A stretch of 19,097 nt of DNA, taken from positions 1-19,097 of the forward strand of contig URTB01000007.1 in NCBI GenBank assembly GCA_900550595.1. Reading direction: 5' to 3'. Origin of the DNA: an uncultured Collinsella sp. (GTDB lineage Bacteria > Actinomycetota > Coriobacteriia > Coriobacteriales > Coriobacteriaceae). Of this stretch, positions 7,753 to 15,863 are shown piece after piece. The translations under genes and the position numbers were made by a program. A model generated the notes under the pieces. It made no database searches, had not been told where the DNA came from, and saw only the letters and a list, made by a program, of their open reading frames with translations. The stretch's first letter is position 1. Every line of letters starts with the position of its first letter.

Positions 7753-9360
7753 TTATCCGCATATTCCGCATTTTGCGCACGCCGAAAGTGCTGCCGGAGC
7801 CTGCGCGACGCCGCCCTTGGCCGTCTCGCGCAACGTGGCGGGCAGTGCGTGGCCCACCGAGAGCATGACGTGTGCCATCTGATCGAACGGCACCAGGCTC
7901 TTGATGCCGGCGAGGGCGAGTTGCGCTGAGCTAAAGGCCGCGGCCACGCCGATGGCGTTGCGGTTTTGGCAGGGCACCTCGACAAGGCCTCCGACGGGGT
8001 CGCAAACGAGGCCCAACAGGTTGCTTAGTGCGATGGAGCTGGCGTCAAGAGCTTGCTCGGGCGTGCCGCCCATCATCTGGACCAACGCGGCGGCGGCCAT
8101 GGCGGCAGCGCTTCCAACCTCGGCCTGGCATCCGCCCTCGGCGCCGGCGACGCAGGCACTCGTGGTGAGATTGAGCCCGATGGCGGCGGCGCAGTAGAGG
8201 GCATCCATGACTTGTTCGTCGTCGAGCTGGAGGTGATCGGCGAGCGCCAGCACGCAGCCGGGCACGACACCTGCGGAGCCTGCCGTGGGGGCGGCGACGA
8301 TCACGCCCATGGTGGCGGAGCGCTCGAGCACGGCCATCGCGCGGGCCACGGCATCGGTCTGAACGGGGCCCATCAGGCTTGCGCTCAAATCGTTGCGGCA
8401 GGTGGCATCGACGAGCTTGGCCTCTCCGCCGATAAGCCCGCCGAGCGATCGCTGCGGATTGGCGATGGGGGCCGTGGTCTCCTCGCGCATGACGTCGAGC
8501 ACGCGGCGCATGGCTGCGATAGCATGGGCCTCGCCGGTCAGACGCGCCTCGCGCACGGCCATGACGGCGCCGATATTCAAACCGAGTTCGGCGCACGCAT
8601 CGAGCAATTGCTCGCCGTCGTCAAAGATCTCCTTGGCCGAGACACCGGGGGAGAGCGACGAGGCCGAGCCCGGGAGCTCGATAAACGTGGCGTAATCGAC
8701 ATTGTCGAGCTTGCGCAGCATGGGGACGACGGTGTCGTCGGGAGCGCCGTCGGTCTCAAAGACGGAATAGGCCTGGCCGCCCACCTCTGTGCGGTAGGTG
8801 CGGCAGAAGGCGATGTTGACGTGTGCGTAGGCGAGCAGGTTTGTGAGCGCTGCGAGCACGCCGGGAACGTCCTGGTGTGCCACGAAGAGCGTGGAATACA
8901 TGCCCGAGATGTCGACGCCGACGCCGTTGATGCGGCTGATGCGCATCTTGCCGCCGCCAAGGCTCTCGCCGCGGACCTGTGCCGTGGCGCCCGTGTCGTC
9001 GACCATGTCGATGTCGACGGTGTTGGGGTGGATGGAGGCGTCGTCGCCCTTGATGTCGAAGTGAAAGTCGAGACCCTGCTCGTGTGCGAGGTCAAAGGCC
9101 TGCTTGATGTTCTCGTCGTCGGTATCGAGGCCCAAGATACCCGCGACGAGCGCGCGGTCGGTGCCGTGGCCGCGGTAGGTGTGGGCAAAGGAGTTCCACA
9201 GGCCAAAGGTGACTTTGGTGATGCGGCCTTCCAGCAGGCTGGCGGCAACCTGGGCGCAGCGCAGGGCACCGGCGGTGTGCGATGAGCTGGGGCCGACCAT
9301 GACGGGGCCCAAGATCTCGAATGCCGAGGTCGTAGCTAGTGTTTGCGGCTTGCCTGCCAT
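7753..9360 (-). CDS. sdaA: L-serine dehydratase, iron-sulfur dependent, single chain (beta-ACT-alpha)
   Basis: This 535-residue enzyme converts L-serine to pyruvate and ammonia using a [4Fe-4S] cluster. The N-terminal beta domain contains the conserved GPSSSHTAG (23-31). An ACT-like fold follows at about 156-228 (STLFVAHQDVPGVLAALTNL, then VNIAFCRTYR). The alpha domain runs from about 243 to the end. Cluster cysteines are Cys411 (AGAEGGCQAE), Cys453 and Cys464 (CDPVGGLVEVPC); their spacings of 42 and 11 equal those of Cys343, 385 and 396 in the Legionella enzyme. The penultimate residue is Cys534 (CAKCGICG), matching the tail cysteine that caps the cluster there. The start at 9360 follows AGGAG; an upstream in-frame ATG at 9402 would run into a long inverted repeat. 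Bacillus encodes these halves as separate SdaAB and SdaAA, so this is a fusion. Confidence 0.95.
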   Translation of the reverse strand: MAGKPQTLATTSAFEILGPVMVGPSSSHTAGALRCAQVAASLLEGRITKVTFGLWNSFAHTYRGHGTDRALVAGILGLDTDDENIKQAFDLAHEQGLDFHFDIKGDDASIHPNTVDIDMVDDTGATAQVRGESLGGGKMRISRINGVGVDISGMYSTLFVAHQDVPGVLAALTNLLAYAHVNIAFCRTYRTEVGGQAYSVFETDGAPDDTVVPMLRKLDNVDYATFIELPGSASSLSPGVSAKEIFDDGEQLLDACAELGLNIGAVMAVREARLTGEAHAIAAMRRVLDVMREETTAPIANPQRSLGGLIGGEAKLVDATCRNDLSASLMGPVQTDAVARAMAVLERSATMGVIVAAPTAGSAGVVPGCVLALADHLQLDDEQVMDALYCAAAIGLNLTTSACVAGAEGGCQAEVGSAAAMAAAALVQMMGGTPEQALDASSIALSNLLGLVCDPVGGLVEVPCQNRNAIGVAAAFSSAQLALAGIKSLVPFDQMAHVMLSVGHALPATLRETAKGGVAQAPAALSACAKCGICG

Positions 9361-9383
9361 GGCTGCTCCTGTTCTATTCCGTC

Positions 9384-9504
9384 GTCCCGAAGGGCGGGGC
9401 ATAAGGTCGCCTGCTCGGGCAGTCCTGCTCGCACGGAGGCCACATTAAGTGGCCTCCGGCTCGTGCGGAACTCGCGATCGACCTTATGCCCCGCCCCTCG
9501 GGAC
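9384..9504 (+). repeat. Nested inverted-repeat element, copy 1
   Basis: The outer arms 9384-9409 and 9479-9504 pair at 25 of 26 positions (only A9391/C9497 fails). Inside is an asymmetric core: CAGTCCTGCTCGCACG (9420-9435), a 9-bp hairpin (9435-9443 with 9449-9457, loop ATTAA), then CGGCTCGTGCGGAACT (9457-9472). The core is shared with copy 2 at 15864-16000 in the same orientation, but stem bases differ in a compensating way. The element fills most of the gap between the metK terminator and the serine dehydratase ribosome binding site, so it may be transcribed in that leader. The remaining intergenic bases (9505-9594) hold no feature I can support, apart from a weak minus-strand promoter-like TTGAAG. 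Confidence 0.85.
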
Positions 9505-9594
9505 TAAGGATACATGGTAGAGGCGCTTGTGCTTCAAAATTCATCGGCTGGGTACGCAGCGAAGGTTCATATCGAAATATCTTCACCACCGGGT

Positions 9595-9635
9595 AAATAA
9601 AAAAAGAAGTACCGCTTGGGGGCGGTACTTCTTTT
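9595..9635 (-). terminator. Rho-independent terminator of metK
   Basis: A perfect 14-bp stem (9602-9615 with 9622-9635, loop TTGGGG) includes A-rich and T-rich ends. Read on the minus strand it runs into TTTTTTTATTT. It lies about 40 bases after the metK stop. Confidence 0.93.
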
Positions 9636-9673
9636 GAAAGCACGTATGTTGTTCTGACCTTAGCGGATCTAAA

Positions 9674-10954
9674 TTAGAGGCCGCAGGCTGCTTTGAGTTC
9701 TTCGACTCGGTCGGTATTCTCCCAGGTGAAGTCGGGGTCTTCGCGGCCGAAGTGACCGTAGGCTGCTGTCTTCTCGTAGATGGGGCGACGCAGGTCCAGG
9801 TCGCGGATGATGGCGCCCGGGCGCAGGTCGAAGGTCTTCTCCACGGCTTCGACGATCTTATCTTCGGCAACATGTGCGGTGCCAAAGGTGTCGACCATGA
9901 TCGACAGTGGCTTGGACACGCCGATGGCGTAGGCCAGCTCGACTTCGCATCGGTCGGCAAGGCCGGCGGCGACCACGTTCTTCGCGACCCAGCGCGCGGC
10001 GTACGCGGCGGAGCGGTCGACCTTGGTGCAGTCCTTGCCGCTAAAGGCACCACCACCGTGACGGCCGTAACCGCCGTAGGTGTCGACGATGATCTTGCGG
10101 CCGGTCAGGCCCGTGTCACCCATGGGGCCGCCCACGACAAAGCGGCCGGTGGGGTTCACATAGATGTCCGCGTTGTCCCACGGCATGTTCTCGGCAGCCA
10201 TGACGGGAGCGATGACATGCTCGATGAGGTCGTCCTTGATCTTGCCCATGTCCTCGATCTCGGCGGCGTGCTGCGTGGAGATGACGATGGTCGTGACCTC
10301 GACGGGCTTGCCGTCCTCGTAGCGCACGGTGACCTGGGTCTTGCCGTCGGGGCGCAGATAGGGCAGGGTGCCGTCGTGGCGCACGGCTGCCAGGCGCTCA
10401 GCCAGGCGGCTTGCCAGGTAGTGCGGCATGGGCATGAGGGTCTTGGTCTCGTTGGAGGCATAGCCAAACATCATGCCCTGGTCGCCGGCGCCGATCAGGT
10501 CGATCGGGTCGGTGGTGGCGCCGGTCTGGGTCTCGAAGGACTCGTCGACGCCCTGGGCGATATCGGGGGACTGCTCGTGGATGAGGCTCATAACGCCACA
10601 GGTATCGCAGTCAAAACCAAACTTGGCGCGGTTGTAGCCAATGCGGCGGATAACGCCACGGGCAATCTCCTGCACGTCGACGTAGGCCTGGGTGCGGATC
10701 TCGCCGGCGACGATGACGGTGCCGGTGGTCACGAGGGTCTCGCAGGCGCAGCGGACGTTTTCCACGTTGGCGGGCACGCCGTTGGGCGCAATATAGCCCT
10801 GCTTCTGCAGCTCTATTTCTTTGGCGAGGATTGCGTCGAGGACGGCATCGCTGATCTGGTCGGCGATCTTATCGGGATGACCTTCGGTCACCGACTCCGA
10901 CGTAAACACAAAGGACCCGTGTTGGGGTGGGATGGAACGAAGTTCTTCTGACAT
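9674..10954 (-). CDS. metK: S-adenosylmethionine synthetase
   Basis: MetK joins methionine and ATP to make S-adenosylmethionine, releasing phosphate and pyrophosphate; it is a cytoplasmic tetramer needing Mg and K ions. Signatures are [18 protein letters not shown] (23-40) in the N-terminal ATP-binding region, [12 protein letters not shown] (155-166), and [20 protein letters not shown] (300-319) with the P-loop-like glycine-rich turn. At 426 residues it is longer than the E. coli enzyme (384), partly from small insertions such as [15 protein letters not shown] near 54-68. The start at 10954 follows GAAAGGAC. It diverges from gltX and is ended by a strong terminator, so it is probably transcribed alone. 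It would supply the methyl donor for RsmB encoded in this window. The 5' leader is short and I recognise no SAM riboswitch. Confidence 0.97.
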   Translation of the reverse strand: MSEELRSIPPQHGSFVFTSESVTEGHPDKIADQISDAVLDAILAKEIELQKQGYIAPNGVPANVENVRCACETLVTTGTVIVAGEIRTQAYVDVQEIARGVIRRIGYNRAKFGFDCDTCGVMSLIHEQSPDIAQGVDESFETQTGATTDPIDLIGAGDQGMMFGYASNETKTLMPMPHYLASRLAERLAAVRHDGTLPYLRPDGKTQVTVRYEDGKPVEVTTIVISTQHAAEIEDMGKIKDDLIEHVIAPVMAAENMPWDNADIYVNPTGRFVVGGPMGDTGLTGRKIIVDTYGGYGRHGGGAFSGKDCTKVDRSAAYAARWVAKNVVAAGLADRCEVELAYAIGVSKPLSIMVDTFGTAHVAEDKIVEAVEKTFDLRPGAIIRDLDLRRPIYEKTAAYGHFGREDPDFTWENTDRVEELKAACGL

Positions 10955-11021
10955 GATTGTCCTTTCAAAAACGTGTCCCGGCGACCGTTACCATTCCGCC
11001 AGGCTCTCTATGCAAGGGCAC

Positions 11022-11049
11022 ATCATAGCGCGTTAAACGAATATTCACA
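11022..11049 (-). promoter_or_regulatory. Weak promoter candidate for metK
   Basis: On the minus strand TATGAT (11022-11027) is a good -10 match, but the hexamer 16 bases upstream (TGTGAA, 11044-11049) is a poor -35. It would give a leader of roughly 60 bases. Confidence 0.3.
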
Positions 11050-11063
11050 CCCTTTCCGCACCT

Positions 11064-11194
11064 ACTCATTGGGGACAGACATAAACGACCAGACCCACTC
11101 ATTGGGGACAGACTTAAATGACCAGCCGAAGGAACATTCCGGCATTTGGAGACTGGTCATTTAAGTCTGTCCCCAATGAGTGTGTCCCCAATGA
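11064..11194. repeat. Direct and inverted ATTGGGGACAGAC repeat cluster
   Basis: Two 29-base direct copies (11064-11092 and 11097-11125, two differences, 33-base period) are followed after a 27-base loop by an exact inverted copy of the second (11153-11181, 29 of 29) and a partial inverted copy (11183-11194). Each unit carries ATTGGGGACAGAC and ends at GACCAG. The loop contains a small GGAA/TTCC palindrome. The cluster lies in the divergent metK-gltX promoter region. It resembles palindromic units moved by REP-associated tyrosine transposases, but no transposase gene is in the window. The rest of the gap 10955-11281 holds only the weak promoter candidates listed. Confidence 0.85.
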
Positions 11195-11209
11195 CTGAGT
11201 CGGTGCCCG

Positions 11210-11241
11210 TTGTGCGGAGGTGGGCATTGTTGCTTTATACT
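11210..11241 (+). promoter_or_regulatory. Weak promoter candidate for gltX
   Basis: TATACT (11236-11241) is a good -10 match about 40 bases before the gltX start. The best -35 is TTGTGC (11210-11215) at a long 20-base spacing, so only the -10 is persuasive. Confidence 0.3.
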
Positions 11242-11281
11242 GATACGGTTAGACATCCATCCTGCAATCGAGGAGATTTCC

Positions 11282-12757
11282 ATGGCATCAGACGTTCGCG
11301 TCCGCTTTGCACCCTCACCGACGGGCAAGCTGCACATCGGCGGCGCCCGCACCGCTATCTATAACTGGGCTTTTGCCCGCGCAAACGGTGGCACGTTCAT
11401 CCTGCGCATCGACGACACCGACCCCACCCGTTCCACCGACGAGAACACGCAGATCATCCTGCGTGCCATGCGTTGGCTGGGCCTGGACTGGGACGAGGGT
11501 CCCGAGGTGGGCGGCGACTTTGGCCCCTATGCCCAGACTGAGCGTCTGGACCTGTACAAGCAGGCCGCCCAGCAGCTCTGGGACGAGGGCAAGGCCTATC
11601 CCTGCTTCTGCACCAAGGAGCAGCTCGAGGCCGATCGCAAGGCCGCGCAGGAGCGCAAGGACCCCTTCCAGGGCTATCAGCGCCGCTGCCGCGATCTCGA
11701 TCCCGAGGAGGCACGCCGCCGCATCGAGGCCGGCGAGCCCTACGTCCTGCGCATCAAGGTGCCCGAGGACCGCGGCGACGTCGTCATCCACGACGCCGTT
11801 CATGGCGAGGTGACCTTCGACGCCAAGGAGCTCGACGACTTTGTCATCTTCCGCTCCGACGGCACGCCCACGTACAACTTCGCGACCGTCGTCGATGACG
11901 CCATGATGAAGATCACCCACGTCATCCGCGGCGACGACCACCTTTCCAACACCCCGCGCCAGGTCATGGTCTACGAGGCCCTCGGCGCGCCCGTGCCCAC
12001 GTTCGCCCATATTTCCATGATTCTGGGCGCTGACGGCAAGAAGCTTTCCAAGCGCCATGGCGCCACCTCGGTGGAGGAGTACCGCGACGCGGGTTACCTG
12101 CCCGACGCGTTCGTCAACTACCTGGCGCTGCTTGGCTGGTCGCTCGACGGCGAGACCACGATCATCCCGCGCGATGTCCTGGCCAGCAAGTTCTCGCTTG
12201 ACCGCATTTCCAAGAACCCGGCGACCTTCGATCCCAAAAAGCTCGACTGGGTCAATGCCGAGTACATCAACGGCATGTCCGACGCTCAGTTTGCCGACGA
12301 GATCATGGTCCCCGAGCTGCACGAGGCGGGCCTCATCGAGGGTAACGTCGAGTACGGCGAGGACTGGATCGACGCGCTTGCCGCCATCGTCAAGCCGCGC
12401 ACCAAGATGCCGGCCGACGCCGTGACCGTCGCCGCCCCCATCTTTGCCACGGCCGAGACGCTCGAGTATGACGAGAAGTCCGTCAACAAGGGCCTGGCCA
12501 AGGAGGGCATGGGTGCCATTCTGGACGCCGCCAAGGCCGCGCTCGAGGGTGTTACCGAGTGGACCGCCGAGGCCATCGACGCTGCGCTTGAGCCGCTGCC
12601 CGAGCAGATGGACCTCAAGAAGCGCGCGGTATTCCAGGCCGTGCGCGTCGCCGTCTGCGGCAACATGGTGAGCCCCCCGCTGGGCGAGACCATGGCGCTC
12701 GTCGGCCGCGACGACTGCCTGGCGCGTATCGACCGCGCCCGCACGATGGCGCTGTAA
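11282..12757 (+). CDS. gltX: Glutamate--tRNA ligase
   Basis: This 491-residue class I synthetase charges tRNA-Glu with glutamate using ATP. The HIGH-type motif is PSPTGKLHIGGARTA (HIGG at 18-21) and the KMSKS-type motif is KKLSKRHGA (KLSKR at 254-258). CFC (108-110) and Cys136 are placed like three of the four zinc ligands of the E. coli enzyme. The C-terminal third is the helical anticodon-binding region. The start at 11282 follows GAGGAG by seven bases; the frame is open further upstream without support. Codons are strongly G/C-ending, typical of a highly expressed gene here. A terminator follows. Whether it also charges tRNA-Gln (non-discriminating type) cannot be decided from this window. 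Its substrate tRNA-Glu(CUC) happens to be at the left edge. Confidence 0.97.
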   Translation: MASDVRVRFAPSPTGKLHIGGARTAIYNWAFARANGGTFILRIDDTDPTRSTDENTQIILRAMRWLGLDWDEGPEVGGDFGPYAQTERLDLYKQAAQQLWDEGKAYPCFCTKEQLEADRKAAQERKDPFQGYQRRCRDLDPEEARRRIEAGEPYVLRIKVPEDRGDVVIHDAVHGEVTFDAKELDDFVIFRSDGTPTYNFATVVDDAMMKITHVIRGDDHLSNTPRQVMVYEALGAPVPTFAHISMILGADGKKLSKRHGATSVEEYRDAGYLPDAFVNYLALLGWSLDGETTIIPRDVLASKFSLDRISKNPATFDPKKLDWVNAEYINGMSDAQFADEIMVPELHEAGLIEGNVEYGEDWIDALAAIVKPRTKMPADAVTVAAPIFATAETLEYDEKSVNKGLAKEGMGAILDAAKAALEGVTEWTAEAIDAALEPLPEQMDLKKRAVFQAVRVAVCGNMVSPPLGETMALVGRDDCLARIDRARTMAL

Positions 12758-12780
12758 CAGTCGTGTAAACGCATGTATCC

Positions 12781-12815
12781 GAGCCCCGCTCACCACGAGT
12801 GGGGCTCTTGTTTCT
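12781..12815 (+). terminator. Terminator after gltX
   Basis: GAGCCCCGCTC (12781-12791) pairs with GAGTGGGGCTC (12797-12807) through 11 bp with one G-T wobble and a five-base loop, followed by TTGTTTCT. It ends only 31 bases before the priA start, leaving little room for a separate priA promoter after it. Confidence 0.85.
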
Positions 12816-12846
12816 AAAGACGTATGGGATGGGAGGTACAGAGACC

Positions 12847-15300
12847 ATGGCCGAGCAACTGTCACTGTTTGGTTCGCCTGAACCGGAGGAAGCTCCGAAG
12901 TCCGCGGCCCCTGCCGCCGCCCCGGCGCAGCCCGATTTCGCACCCGAACCCATCGCCGCCTACTCGAGCGTGGTCCTCGACATTCCCACTCGTGCGCTGT
13001 CCGAGCCGTTTGCCTACGGTATTCCACAGTCTCTCGCCATCGAGGCGCAGGTCGGCTCCACCGTCCTGGTCCACTTTGGCAACCGTGCGGCTGCTGGCTA
13101 TATTGTCGATATTGCGTCTGAGCTGGGCGAGCTGCAAGGCAACAACGCCCTCGACCCCTCGTGCATCAAGCCCATCGAGGCCATCATCAGCAAACCGCTC
13201 TTTGGCGCCGAGGCCGCCCGCATTGCGCGTTGGATGAGCCGCGAGTATGTCGCGACGCTTTCCGAATGCCTGCGCCTGTTCTTGCCTCCTGGCGGCAGCC
13301 CGCGGGTCGTGAAGGGCGATGATGGGGCGTGGACGGTCGAGCGTCCTGCCGTCAAGCCTATTCAAAACCGCTGGGTCATGCTCACGCCTGAGGGTTTCGA
13401 CTATACGCCGCCCAAGACTGCCGTTCGCCAACGCCAGCTCATCGAGGCGCTTCAGTGCGGCCCGGTCACGACGCGCGATCTTAACTTGCTCTACAACAAC
13501 ATGTCGGCGACCATCAAGGCGCTCGAAAAACGCGGCGTCGTGGTGGTGGAGGAGCGCCGCGCCTGGCGTGGCTGCAGCGAGCAGACCACGTTGTCCTCGG
13601 CAAGCGGCAAGGCGCCGGTCGCGCTCACGGACGGCCAGCAGAAGGCGCTCGCGCAGATTGAACGCGCCCGCCTTGACGCCCACGGCGACGTGGTCCTTGT
13701 CGATGGCGTCACCGGATCCGGTAAAACCGAGGTCTACCTCTCCGCTATCGAGCGTGTGCTCGCGGCCGGTCGCTCGGCCTGCGTGCTCGTGCCCGAGATC
13801 TCGCTGACGGCCCAGACCGTCGGCCGCTTCCGCTCGCGCTTCGGTGAGACGGTCGCGGTCTTCCACTCGCGCCTTTCGGCCGGCGAGCGTCTGGACCAGT
13901 GGGATATGGTCGCCAGTGGTGCCGCGCGCGTGGTCGTCGGCGCGCGTTCGGCACTCTTTTGCCCGCTCAGCGACCTGGGCCTCATCATCATCGACGAGGA
14001 GCACGAGACCAGCTACAAACAGGGCTCCAGTCCGCGCTACCATGCGCGCGAGGTGGCGGCCGAGATTGCGCGCCGCTATCGCTGCCCACTCGTGCTGGGC
14101 TCGGCTACGCCTTCTGCCGAGGCCCTCGACCGCTGTCGCCGCGGCACGTACAACGGTGTCACCTGGACGCGCGTCGAGATGCCCGAGCGCCCGGGACACG
14201 CCGTGCTACCCACGGTCCGCATTGCCGACCTGCGCCGCGAGTTTTCGCACGGCAGCCGTTCCATGTTCTCAAAACCGCTGATGAAAGGCTTGGAACGCGT
14301 GGTCGAGCGCCGCGAGAAGGCCGTGCTGCTGCACAACCGCCGCGGCTTTGCGCCGTTTTTGATGTGCCGTGAGTGCGGCTGCGTTCCCACCTGCAACCAC
14401 TGTTCCACCGCGCTCACATATCACGAGCGCACGCATACGCTGCAGTGCCATACCTGCGGTTCGTCCTGGCGCGTGCAACCCTATCCGGCGCCCTCGAGCC
14501 GCTGTCCCAAATGCGGCAGCCGCTATCTGGCAAAAATGGGCCTGGGCACGCAGCAGATCGAGGACGCGCTGCACCAGATGTTGCCCGACGACGTCGCCAT
14601 CATTCGCATGGACGCCGATTCCACGCGCGGCAAGGACGCGCACAAAAAGCTGCTCGAGCAGTTCGATGCCGCCGATTGCGCGGTGCTGCTGGGCACCCAG
14701 ATGATCGCCAAGGGCCTCGACTTTCCCGAGGTCACACTCGTGGGCGTGGTCAATGCCGACTTTGCGCTAAAGTTGCCCGATTTTAGAGCAGGGGAGCGCG
14801 CCTACGATTTGCTGGAGCAGGTCGCGGGCCGTGCCGGACGCGGCGATCGCCCCGGCGAGGTCATCATTCAGACGTACCTGCCCGAGGACCCTGTCATTCG
14901 CGCCGTTGCCGAGCACGACCGTTCGATCTTTACCGACTACGACCTGGACCAGCGTCGTGACGCGCTGTATCCGCCCTTCGTGCGTCTGGTCAACATTTTG
15001 GTGTGGTCGACGAACGCGGATGATGCGCAAGATTACATTGGGCGCATCGCAAAGCTGCTCAAGCGTCGTTGGCATGCCGCCGCTCCCGACTTTTTGCGGG
15101 CGGGCAGCGCGGTGCCGCAGGTGCTGGGCCCGGCTTCGTGTGTAATCGAGAGAGCCAAGGACCGTTATCGCTTCCACCTGCTTGTGAAGTCGCCGGTAGG
15201 GTACCATGTCTCTGATGATATCGACGCCTGCCTCAAAGAGGTGGGCTCCGTGCGCGGCGTGAGCGTGAGCGTTGACGTCGATGCCTATGATTTGATGTAA
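12847..15300 (+). CDS. priA: Primosomal protein N' (replication restart helicase PriA)
   Basis: PriA binds stalled or repaired forks and reloads the replicative helicase. The 817-residue protein has an N-terminal fork-binding domain (about 35-140), then a superfamily 2 helicase core: Walker A DGVTGSGKT (286-294), DEEH (383-386), GSATPSAEAL, and in the second lobe GTQMIAKGLDFPEV and QVAGRAGRG. A zinc-binding insert between about 507 and 556 has four CxxC pairs (CREC, CNHC, CHTC, CPKC). Length exceeds the roughly 730 residues of E. coli PriA. The start at 12847 is preferred, with GGGAGG about 10 bases upstream; an in-frame ATG at 12829 is possible. The N-terminus MAEQLSLFGS contains QLSLF, a sliding-clamp-binding type pentapeptide, followed by a Pro/Ala-rich linker. 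def follows 18 bases after the stop. Confidence 0.96.
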   Translation: MAEQLSLFGSPEPEEAPKSAAPAAAPAQPDFAPEPIAAYSSVVLDIPTRALSEPFAYGIPQSLAIEAQVGSTVLVHFGNRAAAGYIVDIASELGELQGNNALDPSCIKPIEAIISKPLFGAEAARIARWMSREYVATLSECLRLFLPPGGSPRVVKGDDGAWTVERPAVKPIQNRWVMLTPEGFDYTPPKTAVRQRQLIEALQCGPVTTRDLNLLYNNMSATIKALEKRGVVVVEERRAWRGCSEQTTLSSASGKAPVALTDGQQKALAQIERARLDAHGDVVLVDGVTGSGKTEVYLSAIERVLAAGRSACVLVPEISLTAQTVGRFRSRFGETVAVFHSRLSAGERLDQWDMVASGAARVVVGARSALFCPLSDLGLIIIDEEHETSYKQGSSPRYHAREVAAEIARRYRCPLVLGSATPSAEALDRCRRGTYNGVTWTRVEMPERPGHAVLPTVRIADLRREFSHGSRSMFSKPLMKGLERVVERREKAVLLHNRRGFAPFLMCRECGCVPTCNHCSTALTYHERTHTLQCHTCGSSWRVQPYPAPSSRCPKCGSRYLAKMGLGTQQIEDALHQMLPDDVAIIRMDADSTRGKDAHKKLLEQFDAADCAVLLGTQMIAKGLDFPEVTLVGVVNADFALKLPDFRAGERAYDLLEQVAGRAGRGDRPGEVIIQTYLPEDPVIRAVAEHDRSIFTDYDLDQRRDALYPPFVRLVNILVWSTNADDAQDYIGRIAKLLKRRWHAAAPDFLRAGSAVPQVLGPASCVIERAKDRYRFHLLVKSPVGYHVSDDIDACLKEVGSVRGVSVSVDVDAYDLM

Positions 15301-15318
15301 CAACCCGAAAGGATGGCC

Positions 15319-15855
15319 ATGGAAGCCAACGGAATCGTACTTTCGCCCGACCCTCGTCTGCGCCAGGAGTGCGCCGTCATCGAGGAGATCACCCCGGCGA
15401 TCGAGGCGCTTGCCGAGAAGATGAAGAAGATGATGTTCGAGAACGGCGGCTGCGGCCTGGCTGCCCCGCAAATCGGCGAGCTCATCCAGCTCGTCACCAT
15501 CGACTGTGACTACAGCGACAAGAACGACTACGATCCGTACGTGCTCATCAATCCCGTCATTGTTGAGCAGAGCGACCATCTGGTGCCGTTTAGCGAGGGC
15601 TGCCTGTCCATTCCCGGTATTAGCTGCGAGATCGAGCGTCCCGACCATGTCGTCGTCGAGGCGTATGACCTGGACGCCAACCTGATCCGCTATGAGGCCA
15701 CGGGCGATCTGTTCTGCGTGTGCCTGCAGCACGAGATCGATCACCTGCACGGCAACACAATGTTCGAGCGACTCAAGCCGATGCAGCGCATCAAGGCAGT
15801 CAAGGAGTACCAGGACGCCCTGGCCCGCGGCGCTCGACCGGGCGAGACGGAGTAG
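15319..15855 (+). CDS. def: Peptide deformylase
   Basis: Def removes the formyl group from the N-terminal methionine of new proteins, using a metal ion (usually Fe2+). All three motifs are present in this 178-residue protein: GCGLAAPQ (44-51), EGCLS with metal ligand Cys95 (93-97), and QHEIDH (137-142) with His138, His142 and catalytic Glu139. Two ATGs lie six bases apart; 15319 is chosen because GAAAGG (15307-15312) abuts the first (15313) but is correctly spaced for the second. It follows priA closely and probably shares its transcript. A long inverted repeat (15864-16000) begins eight bases after the stop, and fmt, its partner in the formylation cycle, lies beyond. Confidence 0.96.
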   Translation: MEANGIVLSPDPRLRQECAVIEEITPAIEALAEKMKKMMFENGGCGLAAPQIGELIQLVTIDCDYSDKNDYDPYVLINPVIVEQSDHLVPFSEGCLSIPGISCEIERPDHVVVEAYDLDANLIRYEATGDLFCVCLQHEIDHLHGNTMFERLKPMQRIKAVKEYQDALARGARPGETE

Positions 15856-15863
15856 GTCCCACC

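Noticed and set aside
8053-9285. Long plus-strand open frame opposite the serine dehydratase
   Set aside because: Antisense shadow of a gene with conserved cluster cysteines; its own translation is low-complexity and without known motifs.
9752-10951. Long plus-strand open frame opposite metK
   Set aside because: MetK signatures on the minus strand are unambiguous; the opposite frame is a Gly/Ala/Val/Asp-rich shadow.
10955-11063. SAM riboswitch upstream of metK
   Set aside because: The leader is short and I could not find the multi-helix core or an associated terminator of known SAM riboswitch classes.
11064-11194. CRISPR array from the 29-base repeats
   Set aside because: Only two direct units, separated by 4 bases rather than a spacer, with the others inverted; no cas genes nearby.
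11315-14199. Long minus-strand open frames opposite gltX and priA
   Set aside because: Both sense genes have complete catalytic motifs; the antisense frames lack start signals and recognisable domains.
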